A DNA stretch of 64,000 nt, taken from contig NZ_BILY01000031.1 in the NCBI RefSeq assembly GCF_004000805.1, positions 20,788 through 84,787 of the forward strand, given 5' to 3'. A model generated the notes under the pieces. It made no database searches. It worked only from the letters and a program-made list of their open reading frames with translations, and had not been told where the DNA came from. Source of the DNA: Paenibacillus glycanilyticus NBRC 16618 (GTDB taxonomy: Bacteria > Bacillota > Bacilli > Paenibacillales > Paenibacillaceae). The position numbers and the translations under genes were made by a program. Numbering within the stretch: position 1 is the first letter of the stretch; each line of letters starts with the position of its first letter. This document shows positions 52,379 through 61,215 of this stretch, one piece after another.

Positions 52379-53601
52379 GCGTCGTACGATTCGCAGGGAT
52401 AATCCTGCTCTGCTTCGCGCTATTGGCAGCTTGTACAGGATGCTGGGATCAGACCGAGCTGAACCAGTCTTCGCTTGTAACGGGGATGGCGCTTGAACCG
52501 GGCAATCATTCGAAATACAAGGTGACCTTTGAAGTCGTTAACGCTCTGGAGACGGACCCAACCAAAGGGGGAAAAGGCGGCACGCCAACCGCGATCTATT
52601 CCAAAGAAGGTAATTCGATAGCCGAAGCAACGCAAAGGATCAACGAAAGCTTGGAGCGTATGATCCTTATCTCTCATATCCGGGTTATCATTATCGATGA
52701 ACGGCTTGCAAGGGAAGGGATCGATCAGTTTATGGACGTGCTTCAACGGAACCGGTATGTCCGTGAAGACGTTCTTGTGCTGGTAGGAAAGGGCTCCCCC
52801 GCATCGGATTTCCTAAGAACGGTCTACGCAAGGGGGCAATATGCCGGGTATAAGATTCAAATGCAGGTGGAGACTTACCGGAAGGTCTACGGAGGTATTC
52901 CCCGCAGTCACTTGTACGATGTTGCGCAAGTGCTGTTAACCGAAGGGCGTGTGCTGATGCTGGGGGCTATTAGCATATCAGGCAATGTAGAGAAGAGCGA
53001 GTCCATTGATTCGATCAAAACGATCTATCCGGCTGCCGTCGTCAAAATGGCCGGTGCTGCCGTCTTCCGCGGAGATAAGCTTATCGGGTACCTGTCCAAC
53101 GAGCATACGCGTATGGTCATGCTGGCAAGCGACTACGTTTATAACACTTTATTCGCCTTGCCGGGATCGGTTAACGGTTCCAAAAGCCCTGGCGCAGTAG
53201 CCGTTCAATTCTATCATATGCACTCCCATATGCATGTCCGGATGGATGGTAAAACGCCAAAAATCCGGCTAAATGTCGAAGGGGATGGCAAGATTACGAG
53301 TCTTGACCAGAATATTAAGCTGACGACGATTAAGGGCTATGACAAGATTGAAGAAATGACCCGGGAATACGTTAACAAAGAACTGCAAAAGACGATCAGC
53401 TATGTGCAGCAAAATTTCGGCGTAGACGTGTTTGGCTTCGGCCAGCACTATTACCGCTATCACTTCCGCAAGTTCAAACCTATCGCTAGGGAATGGGACT
53501 CGCTGTTCAGCAAAGCCGAAGTGGAAATCGACAGTAATTTCACTTTGCGCCGCCCGGATCTGAAGACGCAAAAGCTTGAAAAAGACGGGATTGGACCATA
53601 A
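52375..53601 (+). CDS. Spore germinant receptor lipoprotein subunit C, locus 2
   Basis: 408 residues. Signal ends at LLAAC-TGCWDQTELNQ (lipobox LLAAC), then the GerC family CWDxxEL motif. FNKELQKTISYVQQNFGVDV-like C-terminal part and FGFGQHYYRYHFRKF are typical. Last gene of the operon, followed by a strong terminator. The order small-B-A-C differs from A-C-D-B at locus 1, so the two operons were not a recent tandem copy. Confidence 0.92.
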   Translation: MSVVRFAGIILLCFALLAACTGCWDQTELNQSSLVTGMALEPGNHSKYKVTFEVVNALETDPTKGGKGGTPTAIYSKEGNSIAEATQRINESLERMILISHIRVIIIDERLAREGIDQFMDVLQRNRYVREDVLVLVGKGSPASDFLRTVYARGQYAGYKIQMQVETYRKVYGGIPRSHLYDVAQVLLTEGRVLMLGAISISGNVEKSESIDSIKTIYPAAVVKMAGAAVFRGDKLIGYLSNEHTRMVMLASDYVYNTLFALPGSVNGSKSPGAVAVQFYHMHSHMHVRMDGKTPKIRLNVEGDGKITSLDQNIKLTTIKGYDKIEEMTREYVNKELQKTISYVQQNFGVDVFGFGQHYYRYHFRKFKPIAREWDSLFSKAEVEIDSNFTLRRPDLKTQKLEKDGIGP

Positions 53602-53605
53602 ACAT

Positions 53606-53639
53606 GGAAGAAGACCAGCATCCGGCTGGTCTTCTTCCG
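53606..53639. terminator. terminator between ger operon 2 and lysE-like gene
   Basis: Stem GGAAGAAGACCAGC / GCTGGTCTTCTTCC, a perfect 14 bp, followed by GTTT. It separates convergent genes. Confidence 0.88.
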
Positions 53640-53640
53640 T

Positions 53641-54255
53641 TTATGCATTGATTACAACCATCATAATGGCTGATGCCCAGATGAGCAGAGCGGAGATTTT
53701 GTTCATCGCCTTCATCAGTCTGCCGCCGGAATCAAGCTTGCCCATTATCCTTCCGGCTGCGGCGAGAGAGAAAAACCACAGCCACGAGACGAAGATACAG
53801 GCTATGGCGAACATCCATTTTGCCGGGCCGCCGTAATGCAAGGAGCTGGTACCGATTACTCCTATCGTATCCATGATGGCATGGGGATTAAAGAGCGATA
53901 CCGAGGCGGTGAGCATAACCTGCTTGCGCGGGGAATAACGGCTAGCTTCGCCGGTGGAGGAGGCTACGCCGTTTGAGCGCCAGGTTATCCAGCCGATATA
54001 GGCAAGAAACAGTACGCCGGCGATAATAAGAATGGTTTTGAGTACGGGTATGTTTATAATAAGTACAGAGACGCCAAGAATCGCCAGCAGAATCAGAATC
54101 GTATCGCATAAGGCCGCAGCGATTACGACCGGAAGAGCCATGCGGAATTTGGGTTGCAGCGCGCCTTGCGAGAAAATAAACACATTTTGCGCGCCAAGGG
54201 GCAGAATGAGCCCGATGGCCAGCAGTAAACCATGCAGGAATGGCAAAGGAAACAC
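53641..54255 (-). CDS. LysE/ArgO-family amino-acid exporter
   Basis: 204 residues, six hydrophobic segments. LPLGAQNVFIFSQGAL near the start is the LysE/RhtB signature, and SLFNPHAIMDTIGVIG is another family stretch. Exports basic or other amino acids. The start is uncertain: the GTG at 54255 is only 2-3 nt from AAAGG, and TTG four codons in has better spacing. It is divergent from a MocR-type regulator, a common arrangement for amino-acid exporters. Confidence 0.9.
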   Translation of the reverse strand: MFPLPFLHGLLLAIGLILPLGAQNVFIFSQGALQPKFRMALPVVIAAALCDTILILLAILGVSVLIINIPVLKTILIIAGVLFLAYIGWITWRSNGVASSTGEASRYSPRKQVMLTASVSLFNPHAIMDTIGVIGTSSLHYGGPAKWMFAIACIFVSWLWFFSLAAAGRIMGKLDSGGRLMKAMNKISALLIWASAIMMVVINA

Positions 54256-54370
54256 AGCCTTTCTTTGTATGAAAATATGGACTTATTGTAAGGGCTGCAG
54301 CAAACATTGTCGCCATCCAAACGGTTGGCTTCCTTACCAACCAATATCAGATCAGGGAATGGGGATACCG

Positions 54371-55810
54371 ATGAAGTTTGAAACGAACTGGAGGCCGGTC
54401 CGGAATAACGGAATGCCTCTTTACCGGCAAATCGCCGATTATGTCCGTGCAAAAATAGAAAGCGGCGAATGGCCGCCGGGCAGCCGTATCCCGACGGAAA
54501 GAGCTATCGCGCAAGTATTCGGCGTGAATCGGAGCACTATCGTACAAGCCTTCGCAGAGCTTACGGCAGACGGGCTGATTGAAGGGAAGAGCGGGAGCGG
54601 GACAATTGTTTCCGCAGCCGCAGCCTGGGATAACGAGGTTCCCAAGCTGCCGGACTGGGAAGCTTATGTAAAGACCGGTGTACATCGGCCGAACCAACGA
54701 ACCATTCAGGATATTAATCATGCGGAGTTTATACCGGATATCATAAGGCTTGGGACGGGGGAGCCTTCTCCGGATTTATATCCGAAGGCGATGAACCGGA
54801 TCCTCCGGCAGCTGCCGCCCCAAACGGATATTTTCGGCTATCCGGAGCCCCGCGGCTTGTATCCGCTTCGGGAGGAGATCAGCAAGCATATGGCGGGTTA
54901 CGGAGTGAACGTTTCTCCCGATTCGGTACTCATTGTATCCGGAGCCCTGCAAGCGTTGCAGCTTATTGCCCTCGGTCTGCTGAAGAACGGATCTTCCGTA
55001 TTAACCGAATCTCCGTCTTATCTGCAATCCCTTCAAGTCTTTCAGTCTGCCGGCATGAGTATGACCGGCTTGCCTTTAAACGAGGGGGGGATGGACGCGC
55101 GGGTACTCGAGCAGTATGCGGGAAGCGGAAAAGGGACGTTACTGTATACCATTCCCAGCTTCCATAACCCTACGGGTACTGTAATGTCTTTGAACAGAAG
55201 GCAGGACGTTTACCAATTATGCGTAAAGTACAAGCTGCCGATCATGGAGGATGATGCGTACCGCGATCTCTGGCTGGACGAACCATCCCCTCCTCCGCTT
55301 AAATCGCTGGACCAGAACGGGCTGGTCCTGTATATCGGGAGCATGTCCAAGACGTTAAGTCCCGGATTGCGGATTGGCTGGGTTATTGGACCGGAGCAGG
55401 TGATCCATCGGCTTGCCGATGTGAAGATGCAATCCGATTACGGGGCCAGCACGTTATCTCAATGGACGGTCGCGCAATTTCTTCGGCAAGGGCTGTACGG
55501 GGAGCATCTCGACCATGTGAGGAAGGAGCTGAGAGCCCGCCGCACCTATATGCTGCAGCTGCTGGACTATTATTTGAAAGGAGTGGCGGAATGGGTGGAG
55601 CCAGCAGGCGGGTTCTATATCTGGCTAAGGTTCAAACGCGACCTGTCCATCCACGCTTTATTCGACGCCACACTTAGAGACGGAGTACTGCTTAATCCCG
55701 GATACCTCTACGACAAAACGGATCAAAACCATCTTCGCTTGTCCTACTCTTACGCCTCTTTTGAGCAAATGAAAATAGGAATCGAGAGGCTTGCCCACAG
55801 CATACCCTGA
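54371..55810 (+). CDS. MocR-family regulator: GntR wHTH plus aminotransferase domain
   Basis: 479 residues. N-terminal winged helix (about 10-80): LYRQIADYVRAKIESGEW, GSRIPTERAIAQVFGVNRSTIVQAF. A linker leads to a class-I aminotransferase-like domain (about 120-479) with PLP-lysine in YIGSMSKTLSPGLRIGW and NPTG. MocR proteins use PLP to sense amino-related compounds. ATG 54371 has GGGGA upstream; a longer frame from 54032 runs over lysE and is rejected. It probably controls the divergent lysE gene. Confidence 0.92.
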   Translation: MKFETNWRPVRNNGMPLYRQIADYVRAKIESGEWPPGSRIPTERAIAQVFGVNRSTIVQAFAELTADGLIEGKSGSGTIVSAAAAWDNEVPKLPDWEAYVKTGVHRPNQRTIQDINHAEFIPDIIRLGTGEPSPDLYPKAMNRILRQLPPQTDIFGYPEPRGLYPLREEISKHMAGYGVNVSPDSVLIVSGALQALQLIALGLLKNGSSVLTESPSYLQSLQVFQSAGMSMTGLPLNEGGMDARVLEQYAGSGKGTLLYTIPSFHNPTGTVMSLNRRQDVYQLCVKYKLPIMEDDAYRDLWLDEPSPPPLKSLDQNGLVLYIGSMSKTLSPGLRIGWVIGPEQVIHRLADVKMQSDYGASTLSQWTVAQFLRQGLYGEHLDHVRKELRARRTYMLQLLDYYLKGVAEWVEPAGGFYIWLRFKRDLSIHALFDATLRDGVLLNPGYLYDKTDQNHLRLSYSYASFEQMKIGIERLAHSIP

Positions 55811-55833
55811 AGTGACGGGATGCTGTTTTTTTG
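55796..55833 (+). terminator. terminator overlapping mocR stop
   Basis: Stem ACAGCATACC / GGGATGCTGT begins inside the last codons of the gene and is followed by T7. Confidence 0.85.
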
Positions 55834-55855
55834 TTCAAAATTTCCATAAAAAAAG

Positions 55856-55885
55856 TGCAAACTTTTTAGCGGCTTGCTGCGTCTT
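55856..55885 (+). promoter_or_regulatory. ECF sigma-type promoter of oatA-sigV-rsiV
   Basis: TGCAAAC (55856-55862), 17 nt, CGTCTT (55880-55885). This follows the TGAAAC / CGTC pattern recognised by SigV, SigX, SigM and related factors of Bacillus, with one inserted base in the -35. Its place 46 nt before oatA suits autoregulation by the encoded SigV-like factor. Confidence 0.65.
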
Positions 55886-55930
55886 GAATACATAACAAAA
55901 TTATTTAATATGTAAGGGACGGAAACAGCA

Positions 55931-57976
55931 ATGGAAGACAACATGAACAGCAAGAAACGTTACATGCCGGGATTGGACGGATTAAGGGCTTTATCGGTGC
56001 TCGCCGTCATCGCGTACCATTTGAACATGAAATGGGCGCAGGGAGGATTAATTGGAGTTGCCATCTTTTTTGTCATCTCCGGCTACCTCATTACCGATCA
56101 AATCCTTATTCAGAAGCAGCGCTACGGAAGGCTGGATTTGAAGGACTTCTGGATAAGAAGAGCACGCAGGCTTCTTCCTGCGATGTTCTGTATGCTGCTG
56201 TTCGTTGCCATATGGCTGTTGTTACTCGATCCCGACCGGTTAAACCACTTGCAGGGCGACTACTTATCATCGCTGTTCTACGTCAATAACTGGTGGCTGA
56301 TTTTCCATCAGGTCTCGTATTTCGAAAGCTTTGGCCCGCCGTCCCCAATCGGTCATCTATGGTCTCTGTCGATTGAAGAGCAGTTCTATCTGATTTGGCC
56401 GCTGCTATTGCTTCTGACCCACCGCCGCGGAAAACTGTTCGTAATGATTCTTGCAGCAGCCGTCGCATCGGCACTCGCAATGGCGTTCCTGTACGTTCCC
56501 GGATCTGATCCAAGCCGCGTCTATTATGGAACGGATACCCGCATGTTTGGTCTTTTGATTGGAGCGGCACTGGCTGTCGTATGGCCGAGTCATAAGCTGA
56601 ATGCAACGGTGTCCAAAGCCTCCCGGTTTTCGATGGATATCATCGGAGGCATAAGCTTGATCGCCCTTATTGTCTTGATGTACCAGATGAACGAATACGA
56701 TGCTTCCTTATACCGCGGCGGTTTCCTGGGCCTGTCGGTTCTCACTGCAATTGTAATCGCTGTACTGGCGCATCCTGCCAGCTTGCTGGCCAAAGCCTTG
56801 GGGCTTCGCCCGTTAAAATGGATTGGCGTTCGTTCTTATAGCTTATATATTTGGCATTATCCCGTTATTATTTTAACGAACCCTTCCAATCAAGCCGTTA
56901 CCCCTAGTCCGTTATTGATTGCATGCCAGATTGCGGCAAGCTTTGCGCTCGCTGCCTTATCTTACAAATACGTGGAGGAACCGCTTCGGCGCGGCTCGCT
57001 TCGGGCAAAATTCCGGACGGTATTCTCCGTCAGATGGCTTGGCGTACAGCCTCTAGCTTTTCTAATAATTATTCCTTTATTACTTACGCCAAGCTTCGGG
57101 AACTCGCTTCTGAAGGCGAAACAGGCTCCGGTTACGGTTGTCTCGGATAATATCCAGCGTGATGACTTGCAGCCGACAACACCGCCATCTACGCCAACGC
57201 CGTCTCCAACAAAAGAGCCGGAAGACGATGCTGCCGCTTCAACTCCCGACAAGCATGCGAATAAACCGGATGAAAATACCGCATCTAGCAAACCGGCGAA
57301 AAATGAGGAGCCGGATCCTACAAAGGAGCCTGTTCAGACGACTAAGCCGGAGCATACGCCGGAGCCGTCCAAAGAACCGGAAACGGATGCCGGGAAGCCT
57401 TCCGGAGAGACAAAAGACAGCTCTGCCACCGAGCCTCCGCAAAAGGGATCGGACGACCCGAATAAGCCGCCCGTTGAAACGGCAAAACCTCCCGTACATC
57501 AAGCGGGAAGCGGCAAAGGCATTACCGTTATCGGCGACTCCGTTATTTTGGATGCCGCACCGTTCCTCGAGAAATTAATGCCCGGCATCGTAGTGGACGG
57601 AAAAGTCGGCCGTCAGATGAGGCAGGCACAGGACGTGATCGACCAGATGAAGGCTAATGATACGCTGGGCAGCACGGTCGTTCTGGAGCTGGGAACCAAC
57701 GGAGCGTTTACCAACAAGCAGCTGAAGGCGTTAATCGAGTCGCTTGATAAGGTTGAACGTATTTATCTCGTCAATACGCGCGTTCCGCGGAATTGGCAGG
57801 ATACAGTAAATCAGATGCTTCCAGAAGTTGCTAAGGCGTACAGCAATGTAACCATAGTAGACTGGTATTCTGCAAGCGAAGGGAAGGAAGATTATTTCGC
57901 GAAGGATGGCGTTCATTTGAAGCGCGACGGCGCAGAGTTTTATGCGTCCGTGCTTATCGATGCGATCTCCAAGTGA
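55931..57976 (+). CDS. oatA: Peptidoglycan O-acetyltransferase (acyltransferase-3 plus SGNH domain)
   Basis: 681 residues. Residues about 10-390 are the ten-helix acyltransferase-3 domain, starting GLDGLRALSVLAVIAYHL (catalytic His region) with GHLWSLSIEEQFYLIWP. A Pro/Thr/Glu/Lys-rich linker (about 410-525) follows. The C-terminal SGNH esterase-like domain has ITVIGDSVILD (Ser) and DGVHLKRDG (Asp/His). OatA moves acetyl groups to muramic acid O-6, blocking lysozyme. It is the first gene of an operon with sigV and rsiV. GGGACGGA lies before ATG 55931. Confidence 0.93.
   Translation: MEDNMNSKKRYMPGLDGLRALSVLAVIAYHLNMKWAQGGLIGVAIFFVISGYLITDQILIQKQRYGRLDLKDFWIRRARRLLPAMFCMLLFVAIWLLLLDPDRLNHLQGDYLSSLFYVNNWWLIFHQVSYFESFGPPSPIGHLWSLSIEEQFYLIWPLLLLLTHRRGKLFVMILAAAVASALAMAFLYVPGSDPSRVYYGTDTRMFGLLIGAALAVVWPSHKLNATVSKASRFSMDIIGGISLIALIVLMYQMNEYDASLYRGGFLGLSVLTAIVIAVLAHPASLLAKALGLRPLKWIGVRSYSLYIWHYPVIILTNPSNQAVTPSPLLIACQIAASFALAALSYKYVEEPLRRGSLRAKFRTVFSVRWLGVQPLAFLIIIPLLLTPSFGNSLLKAKQAPVTVVSDNIQRDDLQPTTPPSTPTPSPTKEPEDDAAASTPDKHANKPDENTASSKPAKNEEPDPTKEPVQTTKPEHTPEPSKEPETDAGKPSGETKDSSATEPPQKGSDDPNKPPVETAKPPVHQAGSGKGITVIGDSVILDAAPFLEKLMPGIVVDGKVGRQMRQAQDVIDQMKANDTLGSTVVLELGTNGAFTNKQLKALIESLDKVERIYLVNTRVPRNWQDTVNQMLPEVAKAYSNVTIVDWYSASEGKEDYFAKDGVHLKRDGAEFYASVLIDAISK
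57174..57505 (+). other. Low-complexity linker of OatA
   Basis: Codes for about 110 residues almost all Pro, Thr, Lys, Glu, Asp, Ser (for example PPSTPTPSPTKEPE, KEPVQTTKPEHTPEP). It should extend the SGNH domain across the wall. Confidence 0.75.
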
Positions 57977-58003
57977 CCATAAATAGAGAAGGGTATGCCG
58001 GCC

Positions 58004-58510
58004 ATGAACAGAAAGTCCGAACAAATACTGACCAATTGCATCACAGAAAACAAGGAAAACATTTACCGGCTGGCATATAGCTATGTCAAAAATAAAGAGG
58101 ACGCGCTCGATATTGTTCAGGACTCGATTTATAAAGCCATGACCAGCATCGAGCTGCTCAAGGATTCCACAGTGGTGAAAAGCTGGTTTTACCGTATCGT
58201 TGTGAACACCTCTTTGGATTTCTTGCGCAAGCACAAGAGAGTTCATCCGATGGACCAGGAAAAACTGGAATTTTACGCTTTAGGCGCAGAGGATTCCTAC
58301 ATGGACATCGATCTGGTCAGGACACTCGCGGATTTGCCCCCTAAATACCGGGAAGTTGTAGTCCTCCGCTACTTCGAGGATATGAAGATCGAAGAGGTGG
58401 CGGAGGTGCTTCAAGAGAATGTGAATACGGTCAAAACGAGATTGTACCAAGCGTTGAGACTGCTTCGCATGAAGCTGAAGGATTCTTCCTTAAAGGAGAC
58501 TAATGGATGA
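58004..58510 (+). CDS. sigV: ECF sigma factor, SigV-like
   Basis: 168 residues. Sigma-2: IYRLAYSYVKNKEDALDIVQDSIYKA, WFYRIVVNTSLDFLRK. Sigma-4: LPPKYREVVVLRYFEDMKIEEVAEVL, NTVKTRLYQALRLLR. It lacks a C-terminal extension. The partner is the next gene, an RsiV-like anti-sigma. ATG 58004 is preferred over 57995 (GAAGGG only 1 nt before the latter). By analogy with B. subtilis SigV it turns on oatA and itself when lysozyme is present. Confidence 0.9.
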   Translation: MNRKSEQILTNCITENKENIYRLAYSYVKNKEDALDIVQDSIYKAMTSIELLKDSTVVKSWFYRIVVNTSLDFLRKHKRVHPMDQEKLEFYALGAEDSYMDIDLVRTLADLPPKYREVVVLRYFEDMKIEEVAEVLQENVNTVKTRLYQALRLLRMKLKDSSLKETNG

Positions 58511-59400
58511 GTGATATATTAGAGCATCTGCGGAAGGAGTATCAGTCGGTACCGATTCCGGAGGAGCTGGATCTTATCGTTAACCGTTCCATCAAACAAG
58601 CCCTGCATACCCGCAAGGCAAAACGTTTGAAGGTAAAAGGGATGACGGTGGCGGCAGCGATACTCGTATTTCTGATTGCGATTAACGCCAGTACAACGGT
58701 TGCGAACGCTCTTGCTTCTATTCCTGGCGTGGAACGGATTATCAAAGTGCTTACCTTGCAAGAGTTCAAAGTGAAGGATTCGAATTACGAAGCCGATATC
58801 AAAGTGCCGGCGATTACGAATATGGAGAACAAGGAGCTTCAACTGGGGCTTAATCAGAAATATTTGGCCGAAAGTAAAGCGTTATATGCCCAATTCCAGG
58901 CAGAGATTGAAGAACTAAAGAAACAAGGCTTGAACGACGCTCATGTCGGAATAGATGCCGGATACGAAGTGAAGACGGATAACGATACGATTTTGTCTAT
59001 TGGCCGTTATTTTCTGCAGACGGCGGCATCTTCTTCCACGGTGATGCAGTTTGATACGATTGATAAGAAAAATCAGAGATTGATTACATTGCCAATGTTG
59101 TTCAAAGATGATCAGTATATAAAGCTGGTAAGCGACAATATTTTAGCCCAAATGAAAGAGCAGATGAAAAACGATGACGGCAAGATCTATTGGATTGCCG
59201 GAGCAACGGACTATATCTCGAAAGAGGAGACGTTCTCGTCGATCAAGAAGGATCAGAGCTTCTATATTAACGAAGACGGCAAGCTGGTTATCGTATTTAA
59301 TAAATATGAGGTTGCTCCGGGCTCGATGGGCCTTCCGGAATTCATTATTCCAACAGACGCCATCCAGGGTGATCTTGTCAGCAACCATTATATCAAGTAA
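58507..59400 (+). CDS. rsiV: Anti-sigma factor RsiV-like (lysozyme receptor)
   Basis: 297 residues. Cytosolic N-terminus (about 1-45, basic), one membrane segment (46-62), then an AxA signal-peptidase-like site just outside (VANA-LA). The extracellular part (80-297) matches the DUF4163/DUF3298 arrangement of RsiV, with YFLQTAASSSTVMQFDTIDKK and FNKYEVAPGSMG. In B. subtilis RsiV binds lysozyme there and is cleaved to free SigV. Overlaps the sigma gene by ATGA, with GGAG upstream, so both are made together. Confidence 0.9.
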   Translation: MSDILEHLRKEYQSVPIPEELDLIVNRSIKQALHTRKAKRLKVKGMTVAAAILVFLIAINASTTVANALASIPGVERIIKVLTLQEFKVKDSNYEADIKVPAITNMENKELQLGLNQKYLAESKALYAQFQAEIEELKKQGLNDAHVGIDAGYEVKTDNDTILSIGRYFLQTAASSSTVMQFDTIDKKNQRLITLPMLFKDDQYIKLVSDNILAQMKEQMKNDDGKIYWIAGATDYISKEETFSSIKKDQSFYINEDGKLVIVFNKYEVAPGSMGLPEFIIPTDAIQGDLVSNHYIK

Positions 59401-59404
59401 GGGA

Positions 59405-59440
59405 CAAGCAGAGGGGCGATGCTCCTCTGCTTTGTTTGGT
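59405..59440 (+). terminator. terminator after rsiV
   Basis: Stem AAGCAGAGG / CCTCTGCTT with loop GGCGATGCT, then TGTTTGG. Modest T tract. Confidence 0.65.
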
Positions 59441-59526
59441 CTCCGCAATTCCTTATTTTGGTGACAAGATAGGGATCGGGATGGTAAAATACAGCCGATA
59501 AACTCACAAGCGAAGGGACAAATCCA

Positions 59527-60309
59527 ATGAAACTTCATTCCAATACCATTCTTATAACCGGCGGTGCTTCCGGCATCGGTCTCGAGCTGGCTAGCCGCTT
59601 ATCGGCCCTTGGCAATACGGTTATCGTAGCTGGCCGGGATCAAGCTAAGCTCGAACAAGCGAAAGCGCAATACCCGAAGCTTCATACGTTCCCGTGCGAC
59701 GTTACGAATCCCGATTCTATCGCCAAATTGCATAACAGCGTAACCGTTCAATTCCCGGAGCTTAATATGCTTATTAATAATGCAGGCCTGATGCGTAAAA
59801 TCAATTTGCAGAAGAAGGAAGTCGATCTCCTCGACATCAGCCGTGAGATCGAGACGAATCTGAGCGGACCGGTTCGTATGGTTAACCAGTTCCTGCCCCA
59901 TTTGCTGAAGCAGCCATCCGCGGCCATCATGAATGTCTCATCCGCATTGGCGTTTGTTCCTTTCGCGATCTCGCCCGTCTACGGCGCTACAAAAGCCGGC
60001 ATTCATTCCTTTACCCGCTCTTTGAGGGCCCAGCTCAAGAATACGCAGGTTCAGGTATTTGAGCTTGCTCCGCCGTTAACGAAAACAACGCTGGTTGACG
60101 CGTTCGAAGCCGATGATATGAAAGGAAGCTCGGCGATGGAAGTATCCGAGCTCGTTAGTCATGTCCTTAAAGCGATGGAAAAGGATCAGCTTGAAATTCG
60201 TCCGGGGCAAAGCAATCTGCTCAAGCTGATGAGCCGGATGGCGCCTAATTTTATTTTCAAGCTAATGAGTAAATCGGTGGATGCCATGCATGCGGAAGCC
60301 GGAAAATAA
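59527..60309 (+). CDS. Classical SDR oxidoreductase (DltE-like)
   Basis: 260 residues. TGGASGIGLELASRL (cofactor), DVTNPDSIAKL, INNAGLM, MNVSSALAFVP (Ser) and PVYGATKAGIHSF (Tyr/Lys). It resembles DltE/YqjQ-type short-chain dehydrogenases, but no dlt genes are near. Probably NADP-dependent. GAAGGGACAAATCC precedes the ATG. Followed by a very strong bidirectional terminator. Confidence 0.9.
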   Translation: MKLHSNTILITGGASGIGLELASRLSALGNTVIVAGRDQAKLEQAKAQYPKLHTFPCDVTNPDSIAKLHNSVTVQFPELNMLINNAGLMRKINLQKKEVDLLDISREIETNLSGPVRMVNQFLPHLLKQPSAAIMNVSSALAFVPFAISPVYGATKAGIHSFTRSLRAQLKNTQVQVFELAPPLTKTTLVDAFEADDMKGSSAMEVSELVSHVLKAMEKDQLEIRPGQSNLLKLMSRMAPNFIFKLMSKSVDAMHAEAGK

Positions 60310-60340
60310 TAAAGGGTGCCTCACTTGCCTTTTAAAAAAG

Positions 60341-60382
60341 AAAAATAGCGTTGCAGGGATAGCACCCTGCAACGCTATTTTT
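60341..60382. terminator. strong bidirectional terminator
   Basis: An 18-bp perfect stem: AAAAATAGCGTTGCAGGG / CCCTGCAACGCTATTTTT, with loop ATAGCA. It serves the SDR gene (+) and the first YjcZ-like gene (-). Confidence 0.95.
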
Positions 60383-60405
60383 ATGAAAATCACTAGCCAG
60401 TTGTA

Positions 60406-60525
60406 TTAGCTTTTTTTATCCCGATATCCGCCGTAAGAAGAGCAGCCGCCACCAAAGATACCACAGCTGCAAGCGATAATGACCAACAGGATAAACAGAA
60501 CAAGAATGAAACCGGAAGATGCCAT
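60406..60525 (-). CDS. YjcZ-like small sporulation protein (1 of 3)
   Basis: 39 residues: MASSGFILVLFILLVIIA followed by CSCGIFGGGCSSYGGY. A single hydrophobic helix and a Cys/Gly/Tyr-rich tail is the YjcZ family pattern of small spore proteins in Bacilli. GGAGG is 11 nt before the ATG. Upstream, CATAATCTA fits the sigma-K -10 consensus CATANNNTA. It differs from the two downstream relatives by a shorter tail. Confidence 0.72.
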   Translation of the reverse strand: MASSGFILVLFILLVIIACSCGIFGGGCSSYGGYRDKKS

Positions 60526-60678
60526 TAAGAATAAAACCTCCTAGTAATTTAGAATACACTATAGATTATGATTCTATGTTAGCAATTGCTTGGACCTCTA
60601 TCTCGTAGATAAGAGGCTATTTGCAATCGTCATGCTAGGATGAGTCTCCTGATAGGAAGATTGACAGGCCAGGCGCAA

Positions 60679-60715
60679 GCGGACAGAAGGCCCCGTATAG
60701 GGGCCTTCTGTCCGC
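60679..60715. repeat. 16-bp perfect hairpin downstream of YjcZ-like gene 2
   Basis: GCGGACAGAAGGCCCC / GGGGCCTTCTGTCCGC with loop GTATA. It sits past the minus-strand gene end and has no T run in that direction. Confidence 0.85.
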
Positions 60716-60772
60716 TCTATATTTTAAAGAATTACATTCATCAGCATTCATGGAGGCATGATGCTTTATTGA

Positions 60773-60940
60773 TTAGTAGTAACCTTTACCTGTACCTACG
60801 CCTCCAACCCCTGGGTAACCGCCGCCACAGCCGCCACCCCAACCGCCTACAAATCCGCAACCGCAGACGATGATCACCAGCAAGATGAACAGCACAAGAA
60901 TTGAACCAACATGGTTAAAACCATGGCCAAGTCCTGACAT
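60773..60940 (-). CDS. YjcZ-like small sporulation protein (2 of 3)
   Basis: 55 residues: MSGLGHGFNHVGSILVLFI, LLVIIVCGCGFVGGWGGG, then CGGGYPGVGGVGTGKGYY. Hydrophobic centre and Cys/Gly-rich tail. AAGGAGGTG precedes the ATG by about 11 nt. Upstream CATATATTA fits a sigma-K -10 (CATANNNTA) or sigma-E-like box. Almost identical to gene 3. Confidence 0.75.
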   Translation of the reverse strand: MSGLGHGFNHVGSILVLFILLVIIVCGCGFVGGWGGGCGGGYPGVGGVGTGKGYY

Positions 60941-61122
60941 AATTCACAACACCTCCTTACGTCTGGATATACTTTAATATATGAGCGAGAAGCGGATGTG
61001 CTTGGGTATTTGCCTCGGAGGCATTTAACCAATTCCATTTGCCCCTCCGGTACAGAGGTAATGGGTGGATAATCGCCATGCCGGGGCGAATCGCTTAGCA
61101 GGAAGATTGATCGGCCGGTACA

Positions 61123-61158
61123 GCAAACAGAAGACCCACAGAGGGGTCTCCTGTCTGC
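61123..61158. repeat. Imperfect hairpin downstream of YjcZ-like gene 3
   Basis: GCAAACAGAAGACCC / GGGTCTCCTGTCTGC, 13 of 15 pairs, positioned as in the other copy. Confidence 0.75.
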
Positions 61159-61215
61159 TGCATCTATTTAAAGAATTACATTCATCAGCATGCATGGAGG
61201 CAGTATCTGCATGGA

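Noticed and set aside
54032..54370. N-terminal extension of the MocR frame
   Set aside because: Antisense to the lysE-like gene; family start and ribosome site place the ATG at 54371.
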